Assembly: GCA_944358685.1 (NCBI GenBank)
Contig: CALVRQ010000042.1
Location: 1-9,179, forward strand
Length of the DNA: 9,179 nucleotides
Source of the DNA: an uncultured Bacilli bacterium
GTDB taxonomy: Bacteria; Bacillota_I; Bacilli_A; RF39; UBA660
Reading direction: 5' to 3'
Both the position numbers and the translations under genes were made by a program. This document shows positions 1 through 6,322 of the stretch, piece by piece. Below the pieces are notes generated by a model. It saw only the letters and a list, made by a program, of their open reading frames with translations, did not search any database and was not told the origin of the DNA. How positions within the stretch are numbered: position 1 is the first letter of the stretch; each line of letters opens with the position of its first letter.

Positions 1-2223
1 TGTGATGATGACCCAGATTTTATCGGAACTATTGTCAGTAGTGATAAAGACTTACTTCAATTAATATCAAGTGATGTCGATATAAAACTTTTAAAACAAA
101 AAGACTATATCAGATACAATGAACAAACATTTGAAGAAGCTTATGGCATAAAACCTATAAATGTTATTGATTTAAAAGCCCTAATGGGTGATCCCTCTGA
201 TAACATTCCAGGTGTCAAAGGAGTAGGCGAAAAAACCGCTTTAAAACTCCTTCATGAATATAAAACATTAGATGGTATTTATGAAAATATAGATAACATC
301 AAAGGAAAATTAAAAGAAAAATTAGAAACAGATAAAGAAAATGCTTATAAATCATATCATCTAGCCACCATAGTAAAAGAAGTTCCAATGGAAATCACCA
401 TCGAAGATACTAAATATTTAGGCGATGATACTGAAAATTTAAACAAACTATATGAAGATTTAGAGTTCTATTCTTTTCTAAAAAAAAGTCAAAAAAAGGA
501 AACAACTAAAAAAGAAATAAACATTCAAATAATAAATAATGTAAATGATATCAAAATAGATAGCGATGTAGCTATATATCTAGAAATACTTGGCCAAAAC
601 TATCATAAATCAGAAATTTTAGGCATGGGCGTTTATAATGATAATGTAGCTTATTTCATCCCATTAGACATTCTAAAACAAAATCCAAAATTTTTAACCC
701 AAAACACTAAATACACCTATGATTTAAAGAAAACCATTGTCGCTTTAAAATGGCAAAATGTAGAAATAAAAAACGTTACCTTTGATACCATGATAGCTGG
801 AGCCTTACTAGACTACAACATGAAAGAAGATATTGCCTACCTAGCTAACCAAGTAGACTATGAAATAAACTTCTATGAAAAAATATATGGTAAAAACTCT
901 ACCTTAAAAAAGCCTAATGAAGAAATAATTGCTAAAGAATGTGTAAATAGAGCTAAATTCATCTACGAAACTAAAGAGCTATTTCAAAATAAAATAAAAG
1001 AAGAAAAAGTAGAATACCTATTTAATGAAATTGAACTACCTCTAGCCACAGTCTTAGCTGATATGGAATTCACTGGAGTAAAAGTAGATAAAGACGTTCT
1101 AAGAAATATGGGTGAGGACATTCAAATAAAATTAGAACTTTTAACTAAAGATATATATAATAATGCTGGTTGTGAATTTAATATCTCATCACCAAGCCAG
1201 TTAAGTGAAGTATTATTTGAAAAACTAAATCTTCCACACAAAAAGAAAACCGCAAATGGTTATTCCACAGCCATCGACGTTTTAAAAAAATTAAAAGATA
1301 AACACCCAATCATAAATCAAATAATAGAATACCGCAAACTATCTAAAATATATGGAACATACGTCGAAGGCTTAATTAATACAATTAGTGAAGATGGTAA
1401 AATCCATACCATATATACCCAAAATCTAACTAGAACCGGTAGACTTTCATCAATTGAACCAAACCTTCAAAACATTCCCGTTAGAGATGATTATGGTAGA
1501 TCCATTAGAAAGGCATTCCTTCCAACCTATGACTACATTTTAGGCGCTGATTATTCACAAATAGAACTCAGGATGCTCGCGCACATGGCCGATGTCAAAT
1601 CCTTAAAAGAAGCCTTCCATAACAAATTAGATATCCACACAAAAACTGCTAGTGATATTTTTCACGTACCCCTTGAACTAGTCACTAGTGAAATGCGTAG
1701 AGTAGCTAAAGCTGTAAACTTTGGAATCATTTATGGAATTAGTAGCTTTGGTCTCGCCGAAAATGTCGGTATTAGACCTGCCGAAGCCAAAAAATTCATA
1801 GATACTTATTTAGAAACATACCCAGGTATTAAAGAATATATGGAAAGTAGTATTGCCCACGCTAAAGAAAAAGGGTATGTTACTACATTGTTCAATAGAA
1901 AAAGAAATATTCCAGAATTAAAAAACACAGTCTATACAATTAGACAAAGTGGTGAAAGAATAGCATTAAATACACCAGTCCAAGGTTCAGCAGCTGACAT
2001 CATAAAATTAGCTATGGTTAAAGTTTATAAAGCCTTTAAAGAAAATAATTTAAAAAGCAAAATGATTATTCAAGTTCACGACGAATTAATCTTTGATGTT
2101 CCTAAAGAAGAATTAGAAAAAGTTAATCAAATAGTCACCGACATCATGGATAATGTCTGTGAGTTATCTGTACCACTAGCCATTGACATTCATTATGGTA
2201 AAAATTGGGCCGAGGCGAAATAA
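1..2223 (+). CDS. polA: DNA polymerase I, 5'-truncated by window edge
   Basis: This is DNA polymerase I, which fills gaps and removes RNA primers during replication and repair. The frame is open from base 1, so the start lies upstream. 740 residues are visible and, against a usual length of about 870, I estimate that about 120 N-terminal residues are missing. Visible residues 1-110 are the C-terminal half of the 5'-3' exonuclease (SSDKDLLQL; then GDPSDNIPGVKGVGEKTA, the helix-hairpin-helix region). About 180-330 is the 3'-5' exonuclease-like fold. The rest is the polymerase: motif A DYSQIELR near residue 517, motif B RRVAKAVNFGIIYG near 566-579, and motif C with His693-Asp694-Glu695. In the proofreading fold the usual DxE of motif I reads Tyr193-Leu-Glu195 and I find no motif III Asp, so proofreading is probably lost, as in Bacillus Pol I. 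The nuclease gene follows directly (TAATG overlap), which implies one operon. Confidence 0.97.
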   Translation, partial: CDDDPDFIGTIVSSDKDLLQLISSDVDIKLLKQKDYIRYNEQTFEEAYGIKPINVIDLKALMGDPSDNIPGVKGVGEKTALKLLHEYKTLDGIYENIDNIKGKLKEKLETDKENAYKSYHLATIVKEVPMEITIEDTKYLGDDTENLNKLYEDLEFYSFLKKSQKKETTKKEINIQIINNVNDIKIDSDVAIYLEILGQNYHKSEILGMGVYNDNVAYFIPLDILKQNPKFLTQNTKYTYDLKKTIVALKWQNVEIKNVTFDTMIAGALLDYNMKEDIAYLANQVDYEINFYEKIYGKNSTLKKPNEEIIAKECVNRAKFIYETKELFQNKIKEEKVEYLFNEIELPLATVLADMEFTGVKVDKDVLRNMGEDIQIKLELLTKDIYNNAGCEFNISSPSQLSEVLFEKLNLPHKKKTANGYSTAIDVLKKLKDKHPIINQIIEYRKLSKIYGTYVEGLINTISEDGKIHTIYTQNLTRTGRLSSIEPNLQNIPVRDDYGRSIRKAFLPTYDYILGADYSQIELRMLAHMADVKSLKEAFHNKLDIHTKTASDIFHVPLELVTSEMRRVAKAVNFGIIYGISSFGLAENVGIRPAEAKKFIDTYLETYPGIKEYMESSIAHAKEKGYVTTLFNRKRNIPELKNTVYTIRQSGERIALNTPVQGSAADIIKLAMVKVYKAFKENNLKSKMIIQVHDELIFDVPKEELEKVNQIVTDIMDNVCELSVPLAIDIHYGKNWAEAK

Positions 2224-2948
2224 TGGCAAGAAGAAGTAAAAAAGCCCAAAAAAGAAATATATTTATAACAACTTTAACAATAATTATAATTTTATGTATC
2301 GCATATCAAAATGAAATCAAAAACTTCATGACTGAACCACTAATAAAACAAGAAGAAACATATAAATTAGAAAACATTCCAGAGTATAGTGGTAATGCTT
2401 ACATTCAAATAAATAATAATAAACCAAACTTCACTGATGAAGATTATACTAAAGAAACCTTTGAATCATATAGTGATTTAGATTCTTTAAATAGAGCTGG
2501 ACAAGCTTTTGCTAAAGTTGGTAAAGAAACAATGCCAACCGAAGAAAGAGGTTCAATCGGTATGATTAAACCTACTGGCTGGCACACCATTAAATATGAT
2601 ATTGTAAGCGGAAAATATCTATATAATCGTTGTCATCTAATTGGTTACCAATTAACTGGTGAAAACGCCAATGAAAAAAACTTGATAACCTGCACAAGAC
2701 AAATGAACACCGGAGCTATGCTAGACTTTGAAAACGAAGTCGCCAACTATATAGATGAAACTAATAATCATGTTTTATATAGGGTAACTCCAATTTATGA
2801 AAATAATAACCTACTAGCTAGTGGCGTTCAAATAGAAGCTAGTTCAGTCGAAGATAAATGTGATAAAGTATGTTTCAATGTCTATATCTACAATGTTCAA
2901 GACGGAATTACAATCGACTATACAAATGGCGATAGTCATCTATCTTGA
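2223..2948 (+). CDS. Membrane-anchored DNA/RNA non-specific endonuclease
   Basis: A 241-residue protein of the DNA/RNA non-specific endonuclease (beta-beta-alpha metal, EndA/NucA-like) family. A basic N-terminus (ARRSKKAQKRN) precedes one membrane segment at about residues 13-28, giving an N-in anchor with the catalytic domain outside. The catalytic motif is YNRCHLIGYQLTGENANEKN (residues 134-153): His138 is the likely general base, and an Asn in the following helix (Asn153 or Asn162) the metal ligand. The blocks VLYRVTPIY and SGVQIEASSVED complete the fold. I chose the ATG at 2223, which overlaps the polA stop as TAATG and has GAGG 7 bases upstream; the upstream TTG at 2205 lies inside polA and lacks a good site. 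Four extracytoplasmic cysteines (137, 157, 213, 217) could form disulfides. Likely roles are degradation of external DNA for nutrition or processing during DNA uptake; no competence gene is nearby, so the role is inferred. Confidence 0.9.
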   Translation: MARRSKKAQKRNIFITTLTIIIILCIAYQNEIKNFMTEPLIKQEETYKLENIPEYSGNAYIQINNNKPNFTDEDYTKETFESYSDLDSLNRAGQAFAKVGKETMPTEERGSIGMIKPTGWHTIKYDIVSGKYLYNRCHLIGYQLTGENANEKNLITCTRQMNTGAMLDFENEVANYIDETNNHVLYRVTPIYENNNLLASGVQIEASSVEDKCDKVCFNVYIYNVQDGITIDYTNGDSHLS

Positions 2949-3014
2949 TTTATAATCAAAATATTCCCAAATTACATAAATGATAAATCTAAATTGTTCC
3001 ATTAAATAAAACAT
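2940..3014 (-). CDS. Possible micro-ORF, 24 codons, hydrophobic aromatic-rich peptide
   Basis: An ATG at 3014 is preceded by a full-strength Shine-Dalgarno AAAGGAGG (3029-3022) with 7 bases between. It opens 24 codons ending in TAG. The peptide begins MFYLMEQFRFIIYVIWEYF and ends in a short charged tail (DYKSR), a shape seen in small membrane peptides and type I toxins. The Shine-Dalgarno lies wholly inside the 3' arm of a 17-bp hairpin (3015-3065), and the ATG is the first base after the stem. The ORF runs antisense to the last 9 bases of the nuclease gene and lies downstream of the serS terminator; I find no clear promoter of its own. With only 24 codons this can arise by chance, so coding status is uncertain and the toxin idea is inference. 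Confidence 0.3.
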   Translation of the reverse strand: MFYLMEQFRFIIYVIWEYFDYKSR

Positions 3015-3065
3015 AGGAATTCCTCCTTTCATAAATTAACATACGACTTGAAAGGTGAAATTCCT
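3015..3065. repeat. Long inverted repeat (17-bp stem, 17-nt loop) between convergent operons
   Basis: Arms 3015-3031 and 3049-3065 are complementary at 15 of 17 positions. Read on the plus strand it follows the nuclease stop by 66 bases and is trailed by only four T, so it could be a weak terminator for the polA operon. Read on the minus strand, the 3' arm contains AAAGGAGG and the 5' arm the matching CACCTTTC, so it would occlude a ribosome binding site placed just before an ATG. Both roles are possible at once; the sequence does not decide between them. Confidence 0.7.
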
Positions 3066-3075
3066 TTTAAAATAC

Positions 3076-3100
3076 AAAAAAACTGATAAGTTATTATCAG
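3076..3100 (-). terminator. Intrinsic terminator of the HD-serS operon
   Basis: On the minus strand CTGATAA (3100-3094), a 4-base loop and TTATCAG (3089-3083) form a perfect 7-bp stem followed directly by seven T (3082-3076). The serS stop codon TGA (3099-3097) lies inside the 5' arm, so transcription ends almost at the end of the coding sequence. Confidence 0.9.
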
Positions 3101-4383
3101 CTTTTAGGAACTAATTTTTCTTTTCCACCCATATAAGGCCTTAATACCTCTGGTATATTAACACTACCATCCTCATTTACATTGTTTTCCAAAAATGCAA
3201 TAAGTCCGCGAGGAGTCGCAAGCACAGTATTATTTAAAGTCGTAACATATTCATTACCATTCTTAGTTTTCATTCTAATACCAAGTCTTCTAGCTTGCGC
3301 ATCACCAAGTATTGAACAAGAACCAACTTCAAAATACTTATTCTGTCTAGGACTAAACGCCTCAACATCGCAAGACTTAACCTTCAAATCAGCCAAATCA
3401 CCACTGCAGCACTCTAAAGTTCTAACTGGAACATTTAAACTTCTAAAAAATTCCACCGTATATTTCCACATCTTATCATAAAATTTCATGCCATCTTCAG
3501 GTTTGCACAAAACAACCATCTCTTGTTTTTCAAATTGATGAACTCTATAAAGTCCGCGTTCTTCAATACCGTGAGCGCCTACTTCTTTTCTAAAACAAGG
3601 TGAGTAAGAGGTTAGAGTAATAGGTAGTTCTTCTTCTTTAATAATCTGACCTTGGAATTTACCAATCATAGAATGTTCAGATGTTCCAATCAAATATAAA
3701 TCTTCGCCTTCAATCTTATACATCATCGCATCCATTTCTTCAAAACTCATAACACCATTTACAACATCACTTCTAATCATAAATGGAGGAATGCAGTAAG
3801 TAAATCCCTTATCAATCATAAAATCACGTGCATAACTAAGCATCGCAGAATGTAATCTCGCCACATCACCCATTAAATAGTAAAAACCATTACCACTAGT
3901 TCTTCCCGCACTTTCTTTATCTAAGCCATTAAGTCTTTCACATATATCCGCATGATGAGGAACCTCAAAAGAAGGAATAACAGGCTCTCCAAATCTTTCT
4001 AATTCCACATTTTTACTATCATCCACGCCGATAGGTACAGATGAATCCATAATATTTGGAATAACCATCATATCTTCGTGAATCTTCGCACGTAATTCAT
4101 CTTCTTCTTTTTCTAATCTTGAAATTTCATCTCCATACCTACTAACTTCTGCTTTGACCTTCTCAGCATCCTCTTTTTTACCATCACGCATTAAAGCGCC
4201 GATTAAAGCGCTTTTCTCGTTCTTTAAAGCTCTAAGTTCGTCACCTTTACCTTTAGCCTCTCTGCACTTAATATCTAATTCATATACCTCATCAACCAAA
4301 GGTAATTTTTTATCTTGAAACTTCTTTTTAATATTCTCCTTAACTAAATCTTTGTTTTCACGTATTAATTTTATATCAATCAT
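3097..4383 (-). CDS. serS: Seryl-tRNA synthetase
   Basis: Class II aminoacyl-tRNA synthetase that charges tRNA(Ser) with serine in the cytosol. At 428 residues it has the normal bacterial length. Residues 1-105 form the charged, coiled-coil tRNA-binding arm. The catalytic core has the serine/ATP site TSEHS (234-238), motif 2 (FRKEVGAHG at 264, then RGLYRVHQFEKQE at 276-288), the block GSCSILGDAQARRLGIR, and motif 3 around LNNTVLATPR (383-392), whose Arg392 would bind ATP. TSE and NNT...PR differ from the TAE and NGSGLA.GR of common bacterial SerRS and look more like the eukaryotic-type signature; the fold is intact. The ATG sits one base after the stop of the HD gene, with GAGGAG 7 bases upstream inside that gene, so the two are translationally linked. 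The upstream T-box with a UCU specifier independently supports serine specificity. Confidence 0.97.
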   Translation of the reverse strand: MIDIKLIRENKDLVKENIKKKFQDKKLPLVDEVYELDIKCREAKGKGDELRALKNEKSALIGALMRDGKKEDAEKVKAEVSRYGDEISRLEKEEDELRAKIHEDMMVIPNIMDSSVPIGVDDSKNVELERFGEPVIPSFEVPHHADICERLNGLDKESAGRTSGNGFYYLMGDVARLHSAMLSYARDFMIDKGFTYCIPPFMIRSDVVNGVMSFEEMDAMMYKIEGEDLYLIGTSEHSMIGKFQGQIIKEEELPITLTSYSPCFRKEVGAHGIEERGLYRVHQFEKQEMVVLCKPEDGMKFYDKMWKYTVEFFRSLNVPVRTLECCSGDLADLKVKSCDVEAFSPRQNKYFEVGSCSILGDAQARRLGIRMKTKNGNEYVTTLNNTVLATPRGLIAFLENNVNEDGSVNIPEVLRPYMGGKEKLVPKS

Positions 4384-4384
4384 T

Positions 4385-4894
4385 TTATCTCTCCTCTTCT
4401 AAGTCGCCTAAATATCCCAAAATTTTCTCATACTGAGGTTTATATTTAACCTCAATTCTATTCAAATAATCATCAGTTACCTCAATATCGTGTAAATCCA
4501 TACTTTGTTCAATATCTACTTTCTTAATTTGTAGTGCTCTGTCATTTTTACTGCCAATAATTCTATTAATAAAATCATCGTAAGATTCATCTTTTTCTCT
4601 AGTCATTAAAACCACAGTTTTAACTATATCGCTAGGAAAACCAATCTCACTTAAATCATACGCCGTAATCTCCGTTTCTTTCATAATATCATGAAGCAAA
4701 GCAATAACCTTAGTTTTATCATCAGAAAATTTATTCGACACAGCAATTAAATAATCTAAATAAGGAACACCAGACTTACGCTTTTTTCCTTCAAAAACTC
4801 TCTCACATATTAAATATGCTTTTCCATAGAGGTTTTCAGCATTCATAAAGCCCGCAATTTCTTCTTTACTAAAATATTTTAACCAATTATCCAT
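4385..4894 (-). CDS. HD-domain protein related to RelA/SpoT-type hydrolases
   Basis: A 169-residue soluble protein with an HD fold resembling the (p)ppGpp hydrolase domain of RelA/SpoT and Mesh1. Recognisable blocks are KSGVPYLDYLIAV (40-52), the HD doublet in IALLHDIMKET (His68-Asp69), FPSDIVKTVVLMTR (86-99) and KKVDIEQSMDL, with Asp127 at the fourth metal-ligand position. In the SpoT pattern PYxxH gives the first metal His, but here that position is Tyr48, and the catalytic Glu-Asp after HD reads Lys72-Glu73. The protein may therefore bind metal poorly, have another substrate, or act as a sensor; alarmone hydrolysis is not shown. The ATG at 4894 is preferred because AAAGGAGGG lies 6-7 bases upstream; the ATG at 4900 directly abuts that site. 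It is the first gene after a serine T-box and is followed by serS after one base, so it should be induced with serS on serine starvation. Confidence 0.8.
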   Translation of the reverse strand: MDNWLKYFSKEEIAGFMNAENLYGKAYLICERVFEGKKRKSGVPYLDYLIAVSNKFSDDKTKVIALLHDIMKETEITAYDLSEIGFPSDIVKTVVLMTREKDESYDDFINRIIGSKNDRALQIKKVDIEQSMDLHDIEVTDDYLNRIEVKYKPQYEKILGYLGDLEEER

Positions 4895-4900
4895 AATCAT

Positions 4901-4909
4901 CCCTCCTTT
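4901..4909 (-). promoter_or_regulatory. Strong ribosome binding site that fixes the HD gene start
   Basis: AAAGGAGGG on the minus strand, a near-perfect match to the 16S anti-Shine-Dalgarno. It directly touches the ATG at 4900, which is too close to use, and is 6 bases from the ATG at 4894, which is the normal distance. It lies just beyond the T-run of the leader terminator, so it is transcribed only when antitermination succeeds. Confidence 0.8.
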
Positions 4910-4914
4910 AAAGC

Positions 4915-4972
4915 AAAAACAGCCTTGTGTTAGGAGTATATGTAATACGGTACCATCCTATACGGCTGTCTT
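4915..4972 (-). terminator. Regulated terminator of the serine T-box
   Basis: AAGACAGCC (4972-4964) pairs with GGCTGTTTT (4924-4916), the last bases merging into the T-run that ends at 4915. The pairing encloses the whole antiterminator element (4960-4931), so it can be read as one long interrupted hairpin closed by a G/C-containing base. A weaker local alternative pairs ACTCCT with AGGCTGT, which would use the 3' half of the antiterminator. Confidence 0.75.
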
Positions 4973-5110
4973 AATTATGATAACGGTCATCCCGGAAGTT
5001 TTTAACTTCTCTCCAAAGTAGATTCATATAAAGCCACCGTTAGTTTTCACCAAACCACTAACTCTCTACCAAATAGCATTTATACTACTATTCTTTGTCA
5101 TCGATTTACT
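4915..5110 (-). ncRNA. T-box riboswitch leader, serine-specific (UCU specifier)
   Basis: A T-box leader that senses uncharged tRNA(Ser) and controls the HD gene and serS. Stem I shows the usual landmarks: base helix CAAAG/CTTTG, the AGAGAG motif, the distal helix GTTAGT/ACTAAC around GGTTTGGTGAAA, and a specifier-loop sequence GAATCTAC in which TCT (5022-5020) is a serine codon. The antiterminator can be drawn exactly: TAGGA (4960-4956), the 7-base bulge TGGTACC that pairs with the tRNA acceptor end (4955-4949), GTAT/ATAC, and TCCTA (4935-4931). A terminator follows. The match of specifier to the downstream serS makes the assignment firm. Confidence 0.95.
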
Positions 5111-5116
5111 AACATC

Positions 5117-5145
5117 ATTCTATCAAATTTCAACAAATTCGTCAA
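5117..5145 (-). promoter_or_regulatory. Sigma-A promoter of the T-box/HD/serS operon
   Basis: On the minus strand TTGACG (5145-5140) and TAGAAT (5122-5117) are separated by exactly 17 bases, close to the sigma-A consensus. Transcription should start near 5110, just before Stem I of the T-box, which fits the expected leader. Confidence 0.85.
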
Positions 5146-5216
5146 TATATCAAAATTTTCCATAAACAAATAACTAAAATGTAGAGACTATAAAACTATA
5201 AAACACCTATATTTAA

Positions 5217-5245
5217 TTGAAATGACAGGCAAAGCATGTTATAAT
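5217..5245 (+). promoter_or_regulatory. Sigma-A promoter of the membrane peptide/mutM/pyk operon
   Basis: TTGAAA (5217-5222) and a perfect TATAAT (5240-5245) with 17-base spacing and an extended -10 TG (5237-5238). The predicted start near 5252 falls on or next to the Shine-Dalgarno AGGTGAT (5251-5257), so the mRNA leader would be only about 10 bases long. It is divergent from the T-box promoter, about 70 bases away. Confidence 0.85.
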
Positions 5246-5262
5246 TGATGAGGTGATTTTTT

Positions 5263-5490
5263 TTGAACATTAATTTAAAGCAAGTTTTATTATTTATTTT
5301 AGGAGTCATTATTTTATTCTTTTTAGCCAACCTTTTTATCTACATAGTAATATTTGCTTTAATATGTTGGTTTATATATACTTTATATAAATTCTTTAAA
5401 CCATATATTAAAGATATCACAAAAAAGGTAAAAAAAGAAAAAACTAAAAAGGGCAAAGTAATCATCGAAGCCAAATACAAAGAAAAGTAG
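5263..5490 (+). CDS. Small hypothetical membrane protein with lysine-rich tail
   Basis: A 75-residue protein that I do not recognise. Residues about 7-48 are almost wholly hydrophobic (LLFILGVIILFFLANLF, then IYIVIFALICWFIYTLY), giving two closely spaced membrane segments or one hairpin. The C-terminal 27 residues are strongly basic (KKVKKEKTKKGK), so they probably lie in the cytoplasm near phospholipid or nucleic acid. The start is TTG at 5263, 5 bases after AGGTGAT; the nearby ATG at 5248 runs into a stop after two codons, so no other start fits. It is the first gene after a strong promoter and 10 bases before mutM, so it is cotranscribed with mutM and pyk. Function unknown. Confidence 0.75.
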   Translation: MNINLKQVLLFILGVIILFFLANLFIYIVIFALICWFIYTLYKFFKPYIKDITKKVKKEKTKKGKVIIEAKYKEK

Positions 5491-5500
5491 GTGGTATGCC

Positions 5501-6322
5501 ATGCCTGAATTACCAGAAGTTGAAACAGTAAAAAACACATTATTAAAAGAAGTAAAAGGCAAACAAATTTTATCCGCATCAATATACTGGGATAACATCA
5601 TTGCTTGTCCATCAGTCAAAGAATTTCAAAAACAAATCAAAAATCAAACAATAAACGACATCACAAGAAGAGGTAAATGGCTCATGTTTGAACTAGACGA
5701 CTATTACTTACTAAGCCATCTTAGAATGGAAGGAAAATACTTCATCAGAAAAAAAGACGACCCTAGAGAAAAACATCAGCACGTCATCTTTCACTTCTCT
5801 GATGGAACAGACTTGAGATACCATGATACTAGGAAATTTGGCAAAATGTACCTTCAAAAAAAAGATAATGCTTATAACGAAAAACCATTATCTGAGTTAG
5901 GTTTAGAACCATGGGATAAAAACTTAACCCCAGAATACCTAAAAAAGAAATTCCATAAAAAACCGATTAAAACTGAACTTTTAGACCAAACTATAATTGT
6001 CGGTATCGGAAATATTTACGCCGATGAAATTTTATTCTTATCTAAAATAAATCCTAAAACTTTAGCTACAAACTTAACCATCAACGACTATCAAAATATT
6101 ATTAAGTTTACAAAACAAGTTCTAGAAAAAGCCATCGAATATGGTGGAACAACCGTAAAGAGTTATACATCTTCTGAAGGAGTCCATGGCAGATTCCAAA
6201 ACCATTTACTTGTTCACACCAAACAGGAGTGTCCCATTTGCCATAACCAAATATCTAAAATAACAATTGGCGGACGCGGAACTTATTATTGCGAAAAATG
6301 TCAAAAGGAGTGGTATTCATGA
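5501..6322 (+). CDS. mutM: Formamidopyrimidine-DNA glycosylase (Fpg/MutM)
   Basis: Base-excision repair glycosylase/AP lyase that removes 8-oxoguanine and formamidopyrimidines. 273 residues, the usual length. The N-terminus MPELPEVETV gives the catalytic Pro2 (Schiff base nucleophile after Met removal) and Glu3. Lys59 in RRGKW matches the conserved Lys57 of E. coli. The helix-two-turn-helix is LLDQTIIVGIGNIYADEIL. The C-terminal zinc finger has Cys244, Cys247, Cys264 and Cys267, with Arg259 in GGRGTYYC contacting the DNA backbone. All catalytic features are present. The ATG at 5501 has AGGTGG a few bases upstream and is fixed by the need for Pro2. Its stop TGA overlaps the pyk ATG (ATGA), so the downstream glycolytic gene is probably translationally coupled to it. 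Confidence 0.98.
   Translation: MPELPEVETVKNTLLKEVKGKQILSASIYWDNIIACPSVKEFQKQIKNQTINDITRRGKWLMFELDDYYLLSHLRMEGKYFIRKKDDPREKHQHVIFHFSDGTDLRYHDTRKFGKMYLQKKDNAYNEKPLSELGLEPWDKNLTPEYLKKKFHKKPIKTELLDQTIIVGIGNIYADEILFLSKINPKTLATNLTINDYQNIIKFTKQVLEKAIEYGGTTVKSYTSSEGVHGRFQNHLLVHTKQECPICHNQISKITIGGRGTYYCEKCQKEWYS

Noticed and set aside
2205..2222. TTG start giving the nuclease six extra residues
   Set aside because: It lies inside polA without a good binding site; the ATG at 2223 has GAGG at proper distance and overlaps the polA stop.
3182..3481. 99-codon plus-strand reading frame
   Set aside because: It lies antisense within serS, has no recognisable motif, and serS is unambiguous on the other strand.
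4918..5110. tRNA gene or other structured RNA upstream of the HD gene
   Set aside because: No cloverleaf is present; the TGGTACC bulge, AGAGAG motif and UCU specifier identify a T-box.
5161..5210. Short A/T-rich direct repeats (ACTATAAAAC-like)
   Set aside because: Two adjacent near-copies in low-complexity DNA between divergent promoters; too short to support an operator.
5340..5619. Two minus-strand reading frames of about 80 codons
   Set aside because: They are antisense to the small membrane gene and the mutM start; their hydrophobic composition merely reflects A/T-rich complement.
6289..6318. In-frame upstream ATG for pyk
   Set aside because: It falls within the mutM zinc-finger region and would add ten residues foreign to the family; ATG 6319 has AAAGGAG and the ATGA coupling.
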